40,919 nucleotides of DNA from DASVWH01 sp036389715 (lineage in GTDB: Bacteria > Acidobacteriota > Blastocatellia > Pyrinomonadales > Pyrinomonadaceae), in NCBI GenBank assembly GCA_036389715.1, contig DASVWH010000201.1:1-40919 (forward strand). Reading direction: 5' to 3'. A model generated the notes under the pieces. It made no database searches and was not told where the DNA came from. It was given only the letters and a program-made list of their open reading frames with translations. The number at the start of each line of letters is the position of its first letter. Position 1 is the stretch's first letter. The position numbers and the translations under genes were made by a program. This document shows positions 14,973 through 23,346 of the stretch, one piece after another.

Positions 14973-15084
14973 TCTCTTTCCCAGTCCTTCCAGGTCTAAA
15001 GAGACAAACGACATTTCAACATCCAGTGAGTTTTCGAGGCTCAAACTGCTAAACGTTCGCCCCTGATAAGGAGAGATTCCAGAT

Positions 15085-17931
15085 ATGGTACGCCTGAAAA
15101 GCATCTGTCTCATGCTCGTCGCGTTTGCGCTGGCGACCGGCAATTGTGTTCTGACGCGGGCCCAGGCGCTGGCCCGCACGACGCGCCCGGCGGCGGCCCT
15201 CCAGACCTCCCCGAAATTGGACTACGAGAAATACAGGCTCAAGAACGGGCTCGAAGTAATCCTGCTCGAAGACCATCGCCTGCCGCTGGTCGCCGTCAAT
15301 CTCTGGTATCACGTCGGCCCGGCCAACGAGCGGCCGGGGCGCACAGGCTTCGCCCACCTCTTCGAGCACATGATGTTCCAGGGCTCAAAGAATGTCGGCG
15401 ACGACGCCCACTTCAAGATGCTCGAAGGCGCGGGCGCAAACGACATCAACGGGACGACCGACTTCGACCGGACGAACTATTTCGAGACACTGCCGTCGAA
15501 TCAGCTCGAACTGGCGCTCTGGCTCGAAAGCGACCGGATGGGATTTCTGCTCGACACGCTCGACAATCGGAAGCTGGCGAACCAGCGCGACGTAGTGCGC
15601 AACGAGCGCCGCCAAAGCACAGAGAACACGCCCTACGGCCTGGTCGAAGAGGAATTATTCCACCAGCTCTTTCCCAAGACTCATCCCTACTACGCTTCCG
15701 TCATCGGCTCGCACGCCGACATAGAGGCCGCGCGGCTGGGCGACGTGAGGGATTTCTTCAAGCAGTACTACACGCCGAACAACGCCAGCCTGGCCATCGT
15801 CGGCGACATAGATAAGGGGCGCGCGCGGGCGCTCGTCGAAAAGTATTTCGGCCCCATCCCGGCGGGCCAGCCCGTCCCCAAGATTGATGCCACCACCCCG
15901 CCCATCACGGCGGAAAGGCGCGTCGTCGTCGGCGATCAGGTCGAGCTGCCGCGCGTTTATATGGGCTGGATTACAGACCCCATCTATAAGCCGGGCGACG
16001 CCGAGGCTGACCTCCTGGCGCGGATTCTCGGCGGCGGGAAATCCAGCCGCCTCTACAAGCGGCTCGTCTACGACCGGCAGATCGCACAGGATGTCTCTGC
16101 GCAGCAGTACTCGCTGATTCTCGGCTCAGTCTTCTTCATCCAGGCGACGGCCAAGCCGGGCGTCAAGCCCGAAGAGCTCGAAAAGGCGATTGACGAAGAG
16201 ATGGACGCCATCCGCAAGGACGGCCCGACCCCTGAGCAGCTCGAACGGGCCAGGAACGTCATCGAATCCAACATCATTCGCGGGCTGGAAACCCTGGGCG
16301 GCTTCGGCGGCGTCGCCGACCGCTTGAACCAGTACAACCATTATCTGGGCGACCCCGGTTATCTCGGCAACGACCTGGAGCGTTACAGGAAAGCGACGGT
16401 CGCTTCGGTGCGCAAGGTGGCGCAGGAGAAGCTGACCAAACAGTCACGCGTCGTCGTTTACGGCGTGCCGGGCAAAAAGGTCATAGACGACGTGCCGAAG
16501 ACGGCCGAAGAGGCCGACGCCAAGGCTGCGAGCCCGGCTCCGCAGGCCGCCGCGCAGCAGGATTGGCGGGCACAGACGCCGCAGGCAGGCGAGTCCTCAA
16601 AGCTGGCGCTTCCGGTTCCGAAGTCCTTCAAGCTGGCCAACGGGCTGACGGTCTTGCTCGTCGAACAGCATAACCTGCCGGTCTTCTCCGCCAACCTGGT
16701 GGTCCTGAGCGGCAGCGAGGCCAATCCCGCCGACAGGCCCGGCCTCGCCTCCTTCACGGCCGACATGCTGGACGAAGGGACGACCAAGCGTTCGGCCCTG
16801 CAAATCGCCGACGACGTGGCCGGAATCGGCGCGAATCTCTCGACCGGCTCGTCCAGCGACTCGTCTTTCGTCGCCGTCCGCTCGTTGAAGAAGAACGCCG
16901 ACGCCGCATTTGAATTGGTCTCGGACGTGGCGCTTCAGCCCGCTTTTCCGGCCAGGGAGCTTGACCGCGTGCGCAATACGCGGCTCACTCTCATCCTCCA
17001 GCAACGCGATAACCCGAACGTCCTGGCCAGTAAAGTCTTCAACAGCGAGGTTTACGGCCCGAGCCATCCATACGGCTACACGGAAATCGGCACTGAAGCG
17101 TCGAACAAGGCCATCGGGCGCGACGAGATGATGAAGTTCTGGAGTGCGGGCTATGTGCCGGGAAATTCGGCGCTGGTCGTCGCGGGCGATCTCTCCGAGG
17201 CGGAAGTCCGCGCGCTGGCTGAGAAGTATTTCGGCAAGTGGGCGGGCAAGGCTGGCGCGCGGCCCTCGACGGACGCGAGCGCCTCCGGCACGCGGCGCGT
17301 CGTGATCGTAGACAAGCCGGGAGCGCCGCAGACCTCGCTGCGCATCGGGCAAATCGGTGTCGCCCGCTCCAATCCAGACTACGTGCCCATCGAGGTGATG
17401 AACACAGGGCTCGGCGGTCTCTTCTCCAGCCGGATCAACATGAACCTGCGCGAGAAGAACGGCTACACCTACGGCGCATTCACGGGCTTCGCCTTCCGGC
17501 GCGGGCCGGGACCATTCTTTGCCGTGACGGGAGTGCGCACGGATGTGACCGCCCCGGCCGTCAGGGAAATCTTCAGCGAGTTTGAAAGGATGCGCGCCAC
17601 GCAGATGACCGCCGAAGAGCTGAAGGTCTCAAAGGACTCCTTTGCACGCTCGCTGGCCGGGCTCTTCGAGACGACGCAGCAGGCGGCCGGGACTATCGGG
17701 CAGCTCTTCATCTATAATCTGCCGCTCGATTACTACCGCACGCTGCCGTCAAAGATTGATGCTGTGACGGCGGCGGACGTTCAGAGAGTCGCCGCGAAAT
17801 ACCTGACGCCCGCTTCGATGGTCATCGTGGCCGTCGGCGACCGGACCAGGATCGAGCCGGAACTGAAGCAGCTCGGCTTCGGCTCAATCGAGATACGCGA
17901 CCTCGACGGCAAACCCGCACCCATGAAATAG
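15085..17931 (+). CDS. M16-family zinc metallopeptidase, fused two-half form
   Basis: A 948-residue secreted or periplasmic peptidase with an N-terminal signal (about 1-27, ending in a TRAQA region). It consists of two M16 halves. The N-terminal half has the inverted zinc motif H91LFEH95 and a third ligand Glu174 in VRNERRQS. The C-terminal half starts at LANGLTVLLVEQHNLP (about 514) and lacks HxxEH, having LASFTADML at the corresponding position. Thus one catalytic and one structural half are fused, as in pitrilysin-like enzymes, whereas many bacteria make them as two genes. The Ala/Pro-rich linker is around 470-500. AAGGAGAG precedes the ATG. Confidence 0.95.
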   Translation: MVRLKSICLMLVAFALATGNCVLTRAQALARTTRPAAALQTSPKLDYEKYRLKNGLEVILLEDHRLPLVAVNLWYHVGPANERPGRTGFAHLFEHMMFQGSKNVGDDAHFKMLEGAGANDINGTTDFDRTNYFETLPSNQLELALWLESDRMGFLLDTLDNRKLANQRDVVRNERRQSTENTPYGLVEEELFHQLFPKTHPYYASVIGSHADIEAARLGDVRDFFKQYYTPNNASLAIVGDIDKGRARALVEKYFGPIPAGQPVPKIDATTPPITAERRVVVGDQVELPRVYMGWITDPIYKPGDAEADLLARILGGGKSSRLYKRLVYDRQIAQDVSAQQYSLILGSVFFIQATAKPGVKPEELEKAIDEEMDAIRKDGPTPEQLERARNVIESNIIRGLETLGGFGGVADRLNQYNHYLGDPGYLGNDLERYRKATVASVRKVAQEKLTKQSRVVVYGVPGKKVIDDVPKTAEEADAKAASPAPQAAAQQDWRAQTPQAGESSKLALPVPKSFKLANGLTVLLVEQHNLPVFSANLVVLSGSEANPADRPGLASFTADMLDEGTTKRSALQIADDVAGIGANLSTGSSSDSSFVAVRSLKKNADAAFELVSDVALQPAFPARELDRVRNTRLTLILQQRDNPNVLASKVFNSEVYGPSHPYGYTEIGTEASNKAIGRDEMMKFWSAGYVPGNSALVVAGDLSEAEVRALAEKYFGKWAGKAGARPSTDASASGTRRVVIVDKPGAPQTSLRIGQIGVARSNPDYVPIEVMNTGLGGLFSSRINMNLREKNGYTYGAFTGFAFRRGPGPFFAVTGVRTDVTAPAVREIFSEFERMRATQMTAEELKVSKDSFARSLAGLFETTQQAAGTIGQLFIYNLPLDYYRTLPSKIDAVTAADVQRVAAKYLTPASMVIVAVGDRTRIEPELKQLGFGSIEIRDLDGKPAPMK

Positions 17932-17960
17932 GGGCGGACCGCAAGCCTGCGGATGGGTCG

Positions 17961-18004
17961 AAGGGGCGCGGGGAGTTCAATCCTCCCGCGCCCCTTTCGC
18001 TTAG
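17961..18004 (+). terminator. Rho-independent terminator after M16 gene
   Basis: AAGGGGCGCGGG (17961-17972) pairs with CCCGCGCCCCTT (17985-17996), a 12-bp perfect stem with a 12-nt loop. A short T-rich tail TTCGCTTAGTTT follows. Confidence 0.8.
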
Positions 18005-18087
18005 TTTGACCTTCGAGACCCGCGGGGCCGCCGACATCTGATACTCTAAGTACCTTTAATCATCGCTTGCAGAGCGAGTGAGGCCGC

Positions 18088-18804
18088 ATGAAACGAGAAG
18101 TGATTCTGGCCTGGGGCGTGCACCTGTACACGGCGATGGGACTGGTGGCGGCCGCCTGGATGGCCGTCTTGATCGTGCGCGGCGGGGACGCATCGTTTCG
18201 CTCGGCGCTGGTGCTGATGATCGCCGCGACCGTCATAGACTCGACCGACGGCTGGCTGGCCCGGCGAGCCCGTGTCAAAGAGCACGTGCCCGGCTTCGAC
18301 GGTCGCAGGCTCGACGACCTCGTGGACTTTCTGACCTACACCTGCCTTCCGCTCCTGCTCATCTGGCGCGCGGAGATTCTCCCGGCGGAGCAGGCGGGGT
18401 GGCTGCTGCTGCCGCTGCTGGCTAGCGCCTACGGCTTCTCTCAGGTCGATGCCAAGACGGACGACGGTTTCTTTCTGGGCTTCCCTTCCTACTGGAACAT
18501 GGTGGCCATCTATCTCTACCTGCTGCGCCCCTCGGCGGTCGTCTCGCTGGCACTGATTATCGTGCTCTCCGTCCTGACCTTCGTGCCCTGGCGATACGTC
18601 TACCCGTCGCAGCGCACGCCCTTTAGCCGTCTGACCAACTGGCTGGCCGCCGTCTGGGCCTTACTTCTCCTGGTAATCCTCTCGCGCCCGCCCGACGATT
18701 CAAAGCCCATCATCCTGCTCTCACTCGCCTTTCCCGTCTACTACCTGCTGCTCTCCTGGGCCATCACGCTGCACCGCCGGGTGAAGAGCAAGAGAGAGAT
18801 TTAG
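18088..18804 (+). CDS. pcs: Phosphatidylcholine synthase-like CDP-alcohol phosphatidyltransferase
   Basis: A 238-residue inner-membrane enzyme with about eight helices. The CDP-alcohol phosphotransferase motif is D51xxD54G55xxA58R59-x12-G72xxxD76xxxD80. The 12-residue spacing after AR, the sequence VKEHVPGFDG and the LDDLVDFLTY continuation match phosphatidylcholine synthase (CDP-diacylglycerol + choline) rather than the usual x8 spacing of phosphatidylserine, glycerophosphate or cardiolipin synthases. It would make phosphatidylcholine in one step from exogenous choline. The ATG follows GAGTGAGG. The stop codon TAG is the first triplet of a 16-bp tandem repeat array. Assignment from motif spacing is good but the substrate is not proven. 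Confidence 0.85.
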   Translation: MKREVILAWGVHLYTAMGLVAAAWMAVLIVRGGDASFRSALVLMIAATVIDSTDGWLARRARVKEHVPGFDGRRLDDLVDFLTYTCLPLLLIWRAEILPAEQAGWLLLPLLASAYGFSQVDAKTDDGFFLGFPSYWNMVAIYLYLLRPSAVVSLALIIVLSVLTFVPWRYVYPSQRTPFSRLTNWLAAVWALLLLVILSRPPDDSKPIILLSLAFPVYYLLLSWAITLHRRVKSKREI

Positions 18805-18896
18805 TCATTGATTCATGTAGTCATTGATTCATTTAATCGTTGATTCATGTAGTCATTACTGATTAAGACTTTTTCAATGATTAAGTGAATCAATGA
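18802..18896. repeat. 16-bp tandem repeats with hairpin, copy 1
   Basis: Four adjoining 16-mers (18802-18817, 18818-18833, 18834-18849, 18850-18865) of the form TARTCRTTGATTCATK, the last one diverged. Within the array 18821-18838 pairs with 18879-18896 over 18 bp with one G:T, forming a long stem. It lies directly at the stop codon of the phosphatidylcholine-synthase-like gene. Confidence 0.85.
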
Positions 18897-19065
18897 ATCA
18901 ATGGCCACATGAGTAAATCTCTTTCCCGCTTGCTCTGGGCAACGGCTATATTGTACTTTGCATTCCCGCGGCAGACCGGCACGAAAGGGAGCGAGTTTGA
19001 CCAGCTTTCGAGGAGCGTCATTGCCGTCCAATCGAAATTCCTGAGAGCGAGAACCGGAGACTCAA

Positions 19066-19869
19066 ATGAAACGCTGTCCGACATGCGGCCTGACGCTGGA
19101 CGACTCGCAAACCTTCTGCACGAATGACGGAACGACGCTCGTCAGCGACAAGGCGGCTCCGTATGACCCGCAGGCGACGATGGTTATTCCTCCCGGCGGC
19201 GTCGCACCTCCACCGCCGCCGACTTTCGGTGTGGGAGCACCTCCGGCCGCTAATCAGGGGGCGCAGACGGGCTGGCAGCCAGCGGCGCGGCCGACCGTTC
19301 CTCCAGCCTACATCCCGCAGCCCGGATACGGCTCACAGTCGGCCTACGATGCTCGGGGCGCAGAGCGGCCCGGCAAATTCGTGCCGGGACTCATCGGCGG
19401 GCTGGTGGCGGGCCTTCTCTCCTTCTTCCCAAACCTGCTCTCGACCAGCGCCTTCATCATCGTCAGTTTCTTCTGCGTGCTCTGGGCTTTTGCGGGCGGG
19501 GTGGTCGCCTCCATGCTCTACATCAAGCGCTCGCAGGCGGCGGTCAGGCCGGGCGAAGGCGCTCTGCTCGGAGTCATTGCCGGGGCAATCGGCGCGCTCA
19601 TCTACCTCGCGCTGGACACCACCGTCGCCTATGGCCTGCACGGCGATTACGTCGAAATGATCTCAAGAGCGCAGGGAAATAACTTGAGCGCGGGAGCATT
19701 CTTTGCGATGACCGGCGTCGCCGGGGCCGTCACGATAATCGCTTTCGCTGTTATCGGAGGACTCGTCGGCGTTCCGATGTTCGAGAAACGCAGGGGCAAC
19801 ATGACGGCCGCGACGCCACCGCCGCCGCCTCCCGGCTACGGCGGGCAAGCGGGCGGCGGCTACAGATAG
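19066..19869 (+). CDS. Multi-pass membrane protein with N-terminal Cys module
   Basis: A 267-residue protein beginning MKRCPTCGLTLDDSQTFC with DGTTL after it, the same short C-P-x-C...C-x2-DG module seen in the kinase at 5643 and the sensor at 7472. A Pro/Ala/Gln-rich segment (about 40-105) follows. Four hydrophobic helices span about 107-245: one with PGLIGGLVAGLLSFF, one with FIIVSFFCVLWAFAGGVVASML, one with GVIAGAIGALIYLAL, and one near the C-terminus. The tail is Pro/Gly-rich. GGAGA precedes the ATG. The membrane part resembles DUF-type four-helix proteins of unknown function. A link to kinase signalling is suggested only by the shared module. Confidence 0.8.
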   Translation: MKRCPTCGLTLDDSQTFCTNDGTTLVSDKAAPYDPQATMVIPPGGVAPPPPPTFGVGAPPAANQGAQTGWQPAARPTVPPAYIPQPGYGSQSAYDARGAERPGKFVPGLIGGLVAGLLSFFPNLLSTSAFIIVSFFCVLWAFAGGVVASMLYIKRSQAAVRPGEGALLGVIAGAIGALIYLALDTTVAYGLHGDYVEMISRAQGNNLSAGAFFAMTGVAGAVTIIAFAVIGGLVGVPMFEKRRGNMTAATPPPPPPGYGGQAGGGYR

Positions 19870-20034
19870 CTTTCTCTTCAACGGCTCAACACCGAATCAA
19901 GCTCAAGCGGCACGAAAGACCGCGAAACGACTGCCCGCTTGAAGGCCCTTCTCAAACGGCGTAGCCTTAAGTGCGCAGTCCAACTGCCCGGCTCGAAGCG
20001 CGCCCGGCCGGGCAGTGCGCCCTTCGCGTCCGGC

Positions 20035-20538
20035 TCAATTTCGCTCGTCCAGCCCGTCAAGCTGAAGCCCGACCGGATTCGCGCCCGCTCCTTTTATCCC
20101 GTCTATAACTTTTGCGACCTCCCCGTAAGCGATGGTCGTCGGGGCCTTGATGTAGACCGTCTTCTGCACACGGGCTTCCTCGGGCAGGTCCGTCCGGGTT
20201 TCCAGCCCGTACCTGTAGACGTGCTGCTCCAACCTTTGCTGAAAGAGGGACGCCAGCGCCGCGCTCAGTTTCCCGGTATCATTGACCGATCCCATATCGC
20301 CGTTCTGGTTTAGCTCAAGCGTCCCGTCGCGCTTGATGGTAACGACGAGAGTGGCTATGTCGGCCACCGGAGGCGGGCCTGTGAGCGGGCGGGGAGGCTC
20401 CGGCACGAGCGCCTTGAAGCGGCTCGGCTTCAGGGGCGTGAGCACCATGAAAATAATCAACAGCACCAGCAGAACATCAATCAACGGAGTCACATTCATG
20501 TACGGCCCGACCTGCTTCACTGGCTTCCCTGTCTTCAT
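20035..20538 (-). CDS. exbD: ExbD/TolR-type biopolymer transport protein
   Basis: A 167-residue inner-membrane protein with a short cytoplasmic N-terminus, one TM (about 17-37) and a periplasmic domain. Conserved features are PYMNVTPLIDVLLVLLIIFM with the proton-path Asp21, and a C-terminal periplasmic part ending in a region with VYIKAPTTIAYGEVAKVIDGIKGAG that matches the ExbD/TolR fold. ExbD works with ExbB and TonB to energise outer-membrane receptors. No ExbB, TolQ or TonB gene is adjacent, so it is an orphan here. I chose the ATG at 20538, preceded by AGGGG; an upstream frame to 20625 is possible but unlikely. Confidence 0.9.
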   Translation of the reverse strand: MKTGKPVKQVGPYMNVTPLIDVLLVLLIIFMVLTPLKPSRFKALVPEPPRPLTGPPPVADIATLVVTIKRDGTLELNQNGDMGSVNDTGKLSAALASLFQQRLEQHVYRYGLETRTDLPEEARVQKTVYIKAPTTIAYGEVAKVIDGIKGAGANPVGLQLDGLDERN

Positions 20539-20721
20539 CGCAGCATTCCCCTTCCTCCGACTGTTTACACGCTTCCGGGGCGGCCGAACAGACTGCCGCC
20601 TGGCCGTGACCTCATCTTCCGCCACTCAACGGGAATCATCCGCATCACTATCGCTTTAGACCCTCTGCGAGCAGAAAGGTTCCGGCCCTCCGCGATTTTT
20701 CGCGCAGAGAGAGGTCAAGGA

Positions 20722-20823
20722 GAGATGTAATCATTGATTCATTTAGTCATTGATTCACTGAAAGAAGACTGGATCAGTAAATGACTACATGACTACATGA
20801 ATCGATGAATCAATGATTACATC
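20722..20823. repeat. 16-bp repeats with perfect 19-bp hairpin, copy 2
   Basis: Arms 20722-20740 and 20805-20823 are perfect 19-bp inverted repeats. Units of the same 16-mer family (TAATCATTGATTCATT, TAGTCATTGATTCACT) and their reverse complements occur on the two sides. It lies between the beta-lactamase-like stop and the exbD start on the minus strand, so it may end transcription of the former. Confidence 0.9.
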
Positions 20824-20826
20824 CCT

Positions 20827-21810
20827 TCATCTTTGCTTGCCGAGTTCTTCGATGATGAGGCGTGCGACCGTGGGGATGAGGTCGTGCTCGGCGCTGTGGT
20901 CCGTCGTAAAGGTGACGAGGACGAAGCGCGCGCCGTTGGGTAGCTCGATGTAGGCGGCGTCGTGGCGGACGCTGCTCGTCCAGCCAGCCTTTGACCAGAG
21001 CCTTGCGCCTGGGCCGAGCGCGAGGGCCGTGAATCCGTGGGATTGATCGTCCGGGTCCGTGCTCTTGCCCGAGAAATCGCGCTTGAGCAGCTCCATCATC
21101 ATTCGGCTGCGCGCGGGATTGACGGCGCGGCCCGTTGCTATCTCGGAGAGCAGGCGGGCGGTCGCGTCCGTCGTCAGCCTGTTGCGATTCTCGCCGTGCG
21201 GCCCGCGAAACACCTGCTCTCTGCCGTAAGGGGCTTCGCAAAATGTTTTCTGGTTGACGTTGATTCCGGCGTAGCCGCGCGCGGCGAAATAGCGATTGAC
21301 GACGTTACGTTTCTCGCTCCACTTCCGCAACTCGTTTCCACTTAGCTCCACGCCGCTCGACGTTCCCGTGATGGCGTCCAGCACGTAGCCTGTCGCGTCG
21401 TTTGACGAATCAACGATCATATCCTTGAGCGCGCGCTTAAGCTCGGCCGTCTCCTTGAGCTTTCCCGTCTCAAGCAGTTGATGGGCCATCACGAGGTAGA
21501 ACAGCTTGACGACGCTGGCCGGATAGGCCGCCTCTGCGCCGCGAAAACCGGCGTAGGCCGGACGCCGCGGGTCGCCGAGGTCAATCAGGGTGATGGACAG
21601 ATTCTGCTCCCGAACATTCCTGCCCGCGAATCGTGCGAGCGCAGCGCGGACGGCATTATTGACCAGCTCGGCGAGTCTCGGCTCTGAGTGAAAGTCCGGC
21701 GGCATCCCCGGCGAAGAGGGGCGGCCGTTCTGCGCCGGGGCCGTCGAAGCAGCCGCGAGTATCAGCCAGCAGCCGAGCAGGAGGGAGACGGCGGGCCTCT
21801 TCTTCGTCAC
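20827..21810 (-). CDS. Class A beta-lactamase-like serine hydrolase (secreted)
   Basis: A 327-residue secreted protein with a signal peptide (about 1-27, ending STAPAQ). The active-site tetrad S99VVK102 is in PASVVKLF, and the second motif is S135SN137 in place of SDN. The third is K274AG276 instead of KTG. The Thr-to-Ala change in KTG and the altered SDN are atypical for true beta-lactamases, so antibiotic hydrolysis is uncertain; a peptidoglycan-related peptidase or esterase role is possible. The start is a GTG preceded by AAAGGAG. It follows gltS by 27 bases in the same direction, suggesting co-transcription. Confidence 0.85.
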   Translation of the reverse strand: MTKKRPAVSLLLGCWLILAAASTAPAQNGRPSSPGMPPDFHSEPRLAELVNNAVRAALARFAGRNVREQNLSITLIDLGDPRRPAYAGFRGAEAAYPASVVKLFYLVMAHQLLETGKLKETAELKRALKDMIVDSSNDATGYVLDAITGTSSGVELSGNELRKWSEKRNVVNRYFAARGYAGINVNQKTFCEAPYGREQVFRGPHGENRNRLTTDATARLLSEIATGRAVNPARSRMMMELLKRDFSGKSTDPDDQSHGFTALALGPGARLWSKAGWTSSVRHDAAYIELPNGARFVLVTFTTDHSAEHDLIPTVARLIIEELGKQR

Positions 21811-21837
21811 GAGTTTGCTCCTTTCGTGCGACGCGGC

Positions 21838-23217
21838 TTAGCGTATCAGGTTGATGAAGGAGTTGATAATCAGCGAGTTTGAGAAGTCTATGAAGAACGC
21901 TCCGACGACCGGCACGATCAGGAAGCTGCGCGGGGCCGGAGCATAGCGTTCCGTCAGTGCTTCCATATTGGCGACCGCGTTGGGCGTGATGCCGAGACCG
22001 AAACCGATGTGCCCGCTGGCCGTCACGGCCGCCTCATAATCGCGCCCCATCAGGACGAAGGTGACGAGCACCGCGTAGGCGATCATGACCAGGACCTGCA
22101 CGGCCAGGATAACCAGCATCGGGACGGCCAGGCCCGCCAGCTCCCAGAGTCTCAAATCCATCAGCGCGATGACGAGAAAGAGCGCCAGCGCAATCGTCCC
22201 GAGCGTCTCGACGGCGCGCGCCTCCAGCTTCAGCCAGCGATAGCGATCATCCAGGTTACGCGCGACGGCGGCGACAACCATCGCGCCGATGTAGCCGGGC
22301 AGCTTGAGCAGCGCGGCAAAAACATTGCCGGGCGGCAGCGTCTCCGCGAGCCGCGTCATTCCCAGGCTAAGCAGCGCGCCGAAACCCATGATGAGCATGA
22401 TGAGCAGCAGGTTATGCAGCAGCGCGCCGCCCGTCAGCGAACTCTTTCCCCGCGCAGGCGTCTCTGCCATCCGCGGAACGTCCGCGCGTTCGACAGCCTT
22501 TTCGTCACTCTCTTCGTAGGCTTCCCCGGTTGGTCCGACGGCCCAGAACTGTTCGGCCTCGCGCGTTTCGGCGTCATGCGCTTCGGCGTCGCGCGTTGCG
22601 GGCTGCGTCGCTTCCGCGGGCCTCAGCCTGAAACGTCGAATCAGGTAGGTCGTCACCGGATTGCCGACGAGGCTGGCGACGATGATGCCGAACGTTGCCG
22701 AGGCGATGATGAGCGAGCCCGCGCCGGGGATTCCCAGCCGCTCGAAATCCGCCGTCCGCGCGAGTCCCGTCGCCGGGCCGCCCGTCAGCGTCAGCGCACC
22801 GCAGATGACGCCGAGCGGCGCGGGCGCATTCATCGCGCGCGCCAGGCCGATCCCGACGAAGTTCTGCACGACGGCCGTCAGCGAAGCTATCAACCAGAAG
22901 AAGGCCATCCGCCCGCCGCCCGCCCGCAGCAGCGAGAGAGTGGCGCTCAACCCGATGGTCGTGAAGAAGGCAGTTTGCAGCGGCGTGCGCAGCGTCGTAT
23001 CGAGCGCCACACCCAGCGTGCCGCGCGCGTGCAGGAGAAGAACGAGAAGCGCGAAGAGCAGTCCGCCGATGGCCGGGGCGGGGATGCTTGAGCGTGCCAG
23101 GAAGCCCACGCGCCGCTGTAGGCCATAGCCTATAAAAAGGAAGAGCGCGGCCAGCGCGAGCGTCAAGACAAGGTCAAATTTCAGCGTCCTGAGACCTTCG
23201 ACTATGGTCAGCTCCAC
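21838..23217 (-). CDS. gltS: Sodium/glutamate symporter GltS
   Basis: A 459-residue inner-membrane transporter of the glutamate:Na+ symporter family. Two inverted halves each contain a conserved Gly-rich re-entrant loop: ALTLTGGPATGLARTADF (first half) and ASGHIGFGLGITPNAVANMEAL (second half). The central loop (about 200-260) is hydrophilic and holds a small repeat (RDAEAHDAETREAE), which is unusual in length for the family. The start is GTG with AAGGGG about nine bases upstream. GltS in E. coli takes up L- and D-glutamate. It is divergent from the gamma-glutamyltransferase gene, which could supply its substrate. Confidence 0.93.
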   Translation of the reverse strand: MELTIVEGLRTLKFDLVLTLALAALFLFIGYGLQRRVGFLARSSIPAPAIGGLLFALLVLLLHARGTLGVALDTTLRTPLQTAFFTTIGLSATLSLLRAGGGRMAFFWLIASLTAVVQNFVGIGLARAMNAPAPLGVICGALTLTGGPATGLARTADFERLGIPGAGSLIIASATFGIIVASLVGNPVTTYLIRRFRLRPAEATQPATRDAEAHDAETREAEQFWAVGPTGEAYEESDEKAVERADVPRMAETPARGKSSLTGGALLHNLLLIMLIMGFGALLSLGMTRLAETLPPGNVFAALLKLPGYIGAMVVAAVARNLDDRYRWLKLEARAVETLGTIALALFLVIALMDLRLWELAGLAVPMLVILAVQVLVMIAYAVLVTFVLMGRDYEAAVTASGHIGFGLGITPNAVANMEALTERYAPAPRSFLIVPVVGAFFIDFSNSLIINSFINLIR

Positions 23218-23346
23218 TCGGCTTTGCCCCTTAAATTCAGGTTTATTGCGTCAGTCCTGGATGCGTAGTGTATCATTGCCCCTCATTGTTGAGATAGAAG
23301 AATCATTGCGCCATTCAAACAGGCACGGCAGGTGACCAAAGCTCAA

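Larger units (their letters stand above)
14255..15084. other. 830-bp region without a recognisable gene
   Basis: It begins with the hairpin complex at 14295-14364. The rest has only weak minus-strand frames of fewer than 100 codons with basic, low-complexity products. Small hairpins such as CCCGT-aaaa-ACGGG occur near 14670. A possible promoter for the M16 gene is at 14944. I recognise no known RNA family. Confidence 0.5.

Noticed and set aside
23246..23276. TTGCGT-19-TATCAT as ggt promoter
   Set aside because: Spacer too long and -35 weak; I could not choose it above other AT-rich spots in the divergent region.
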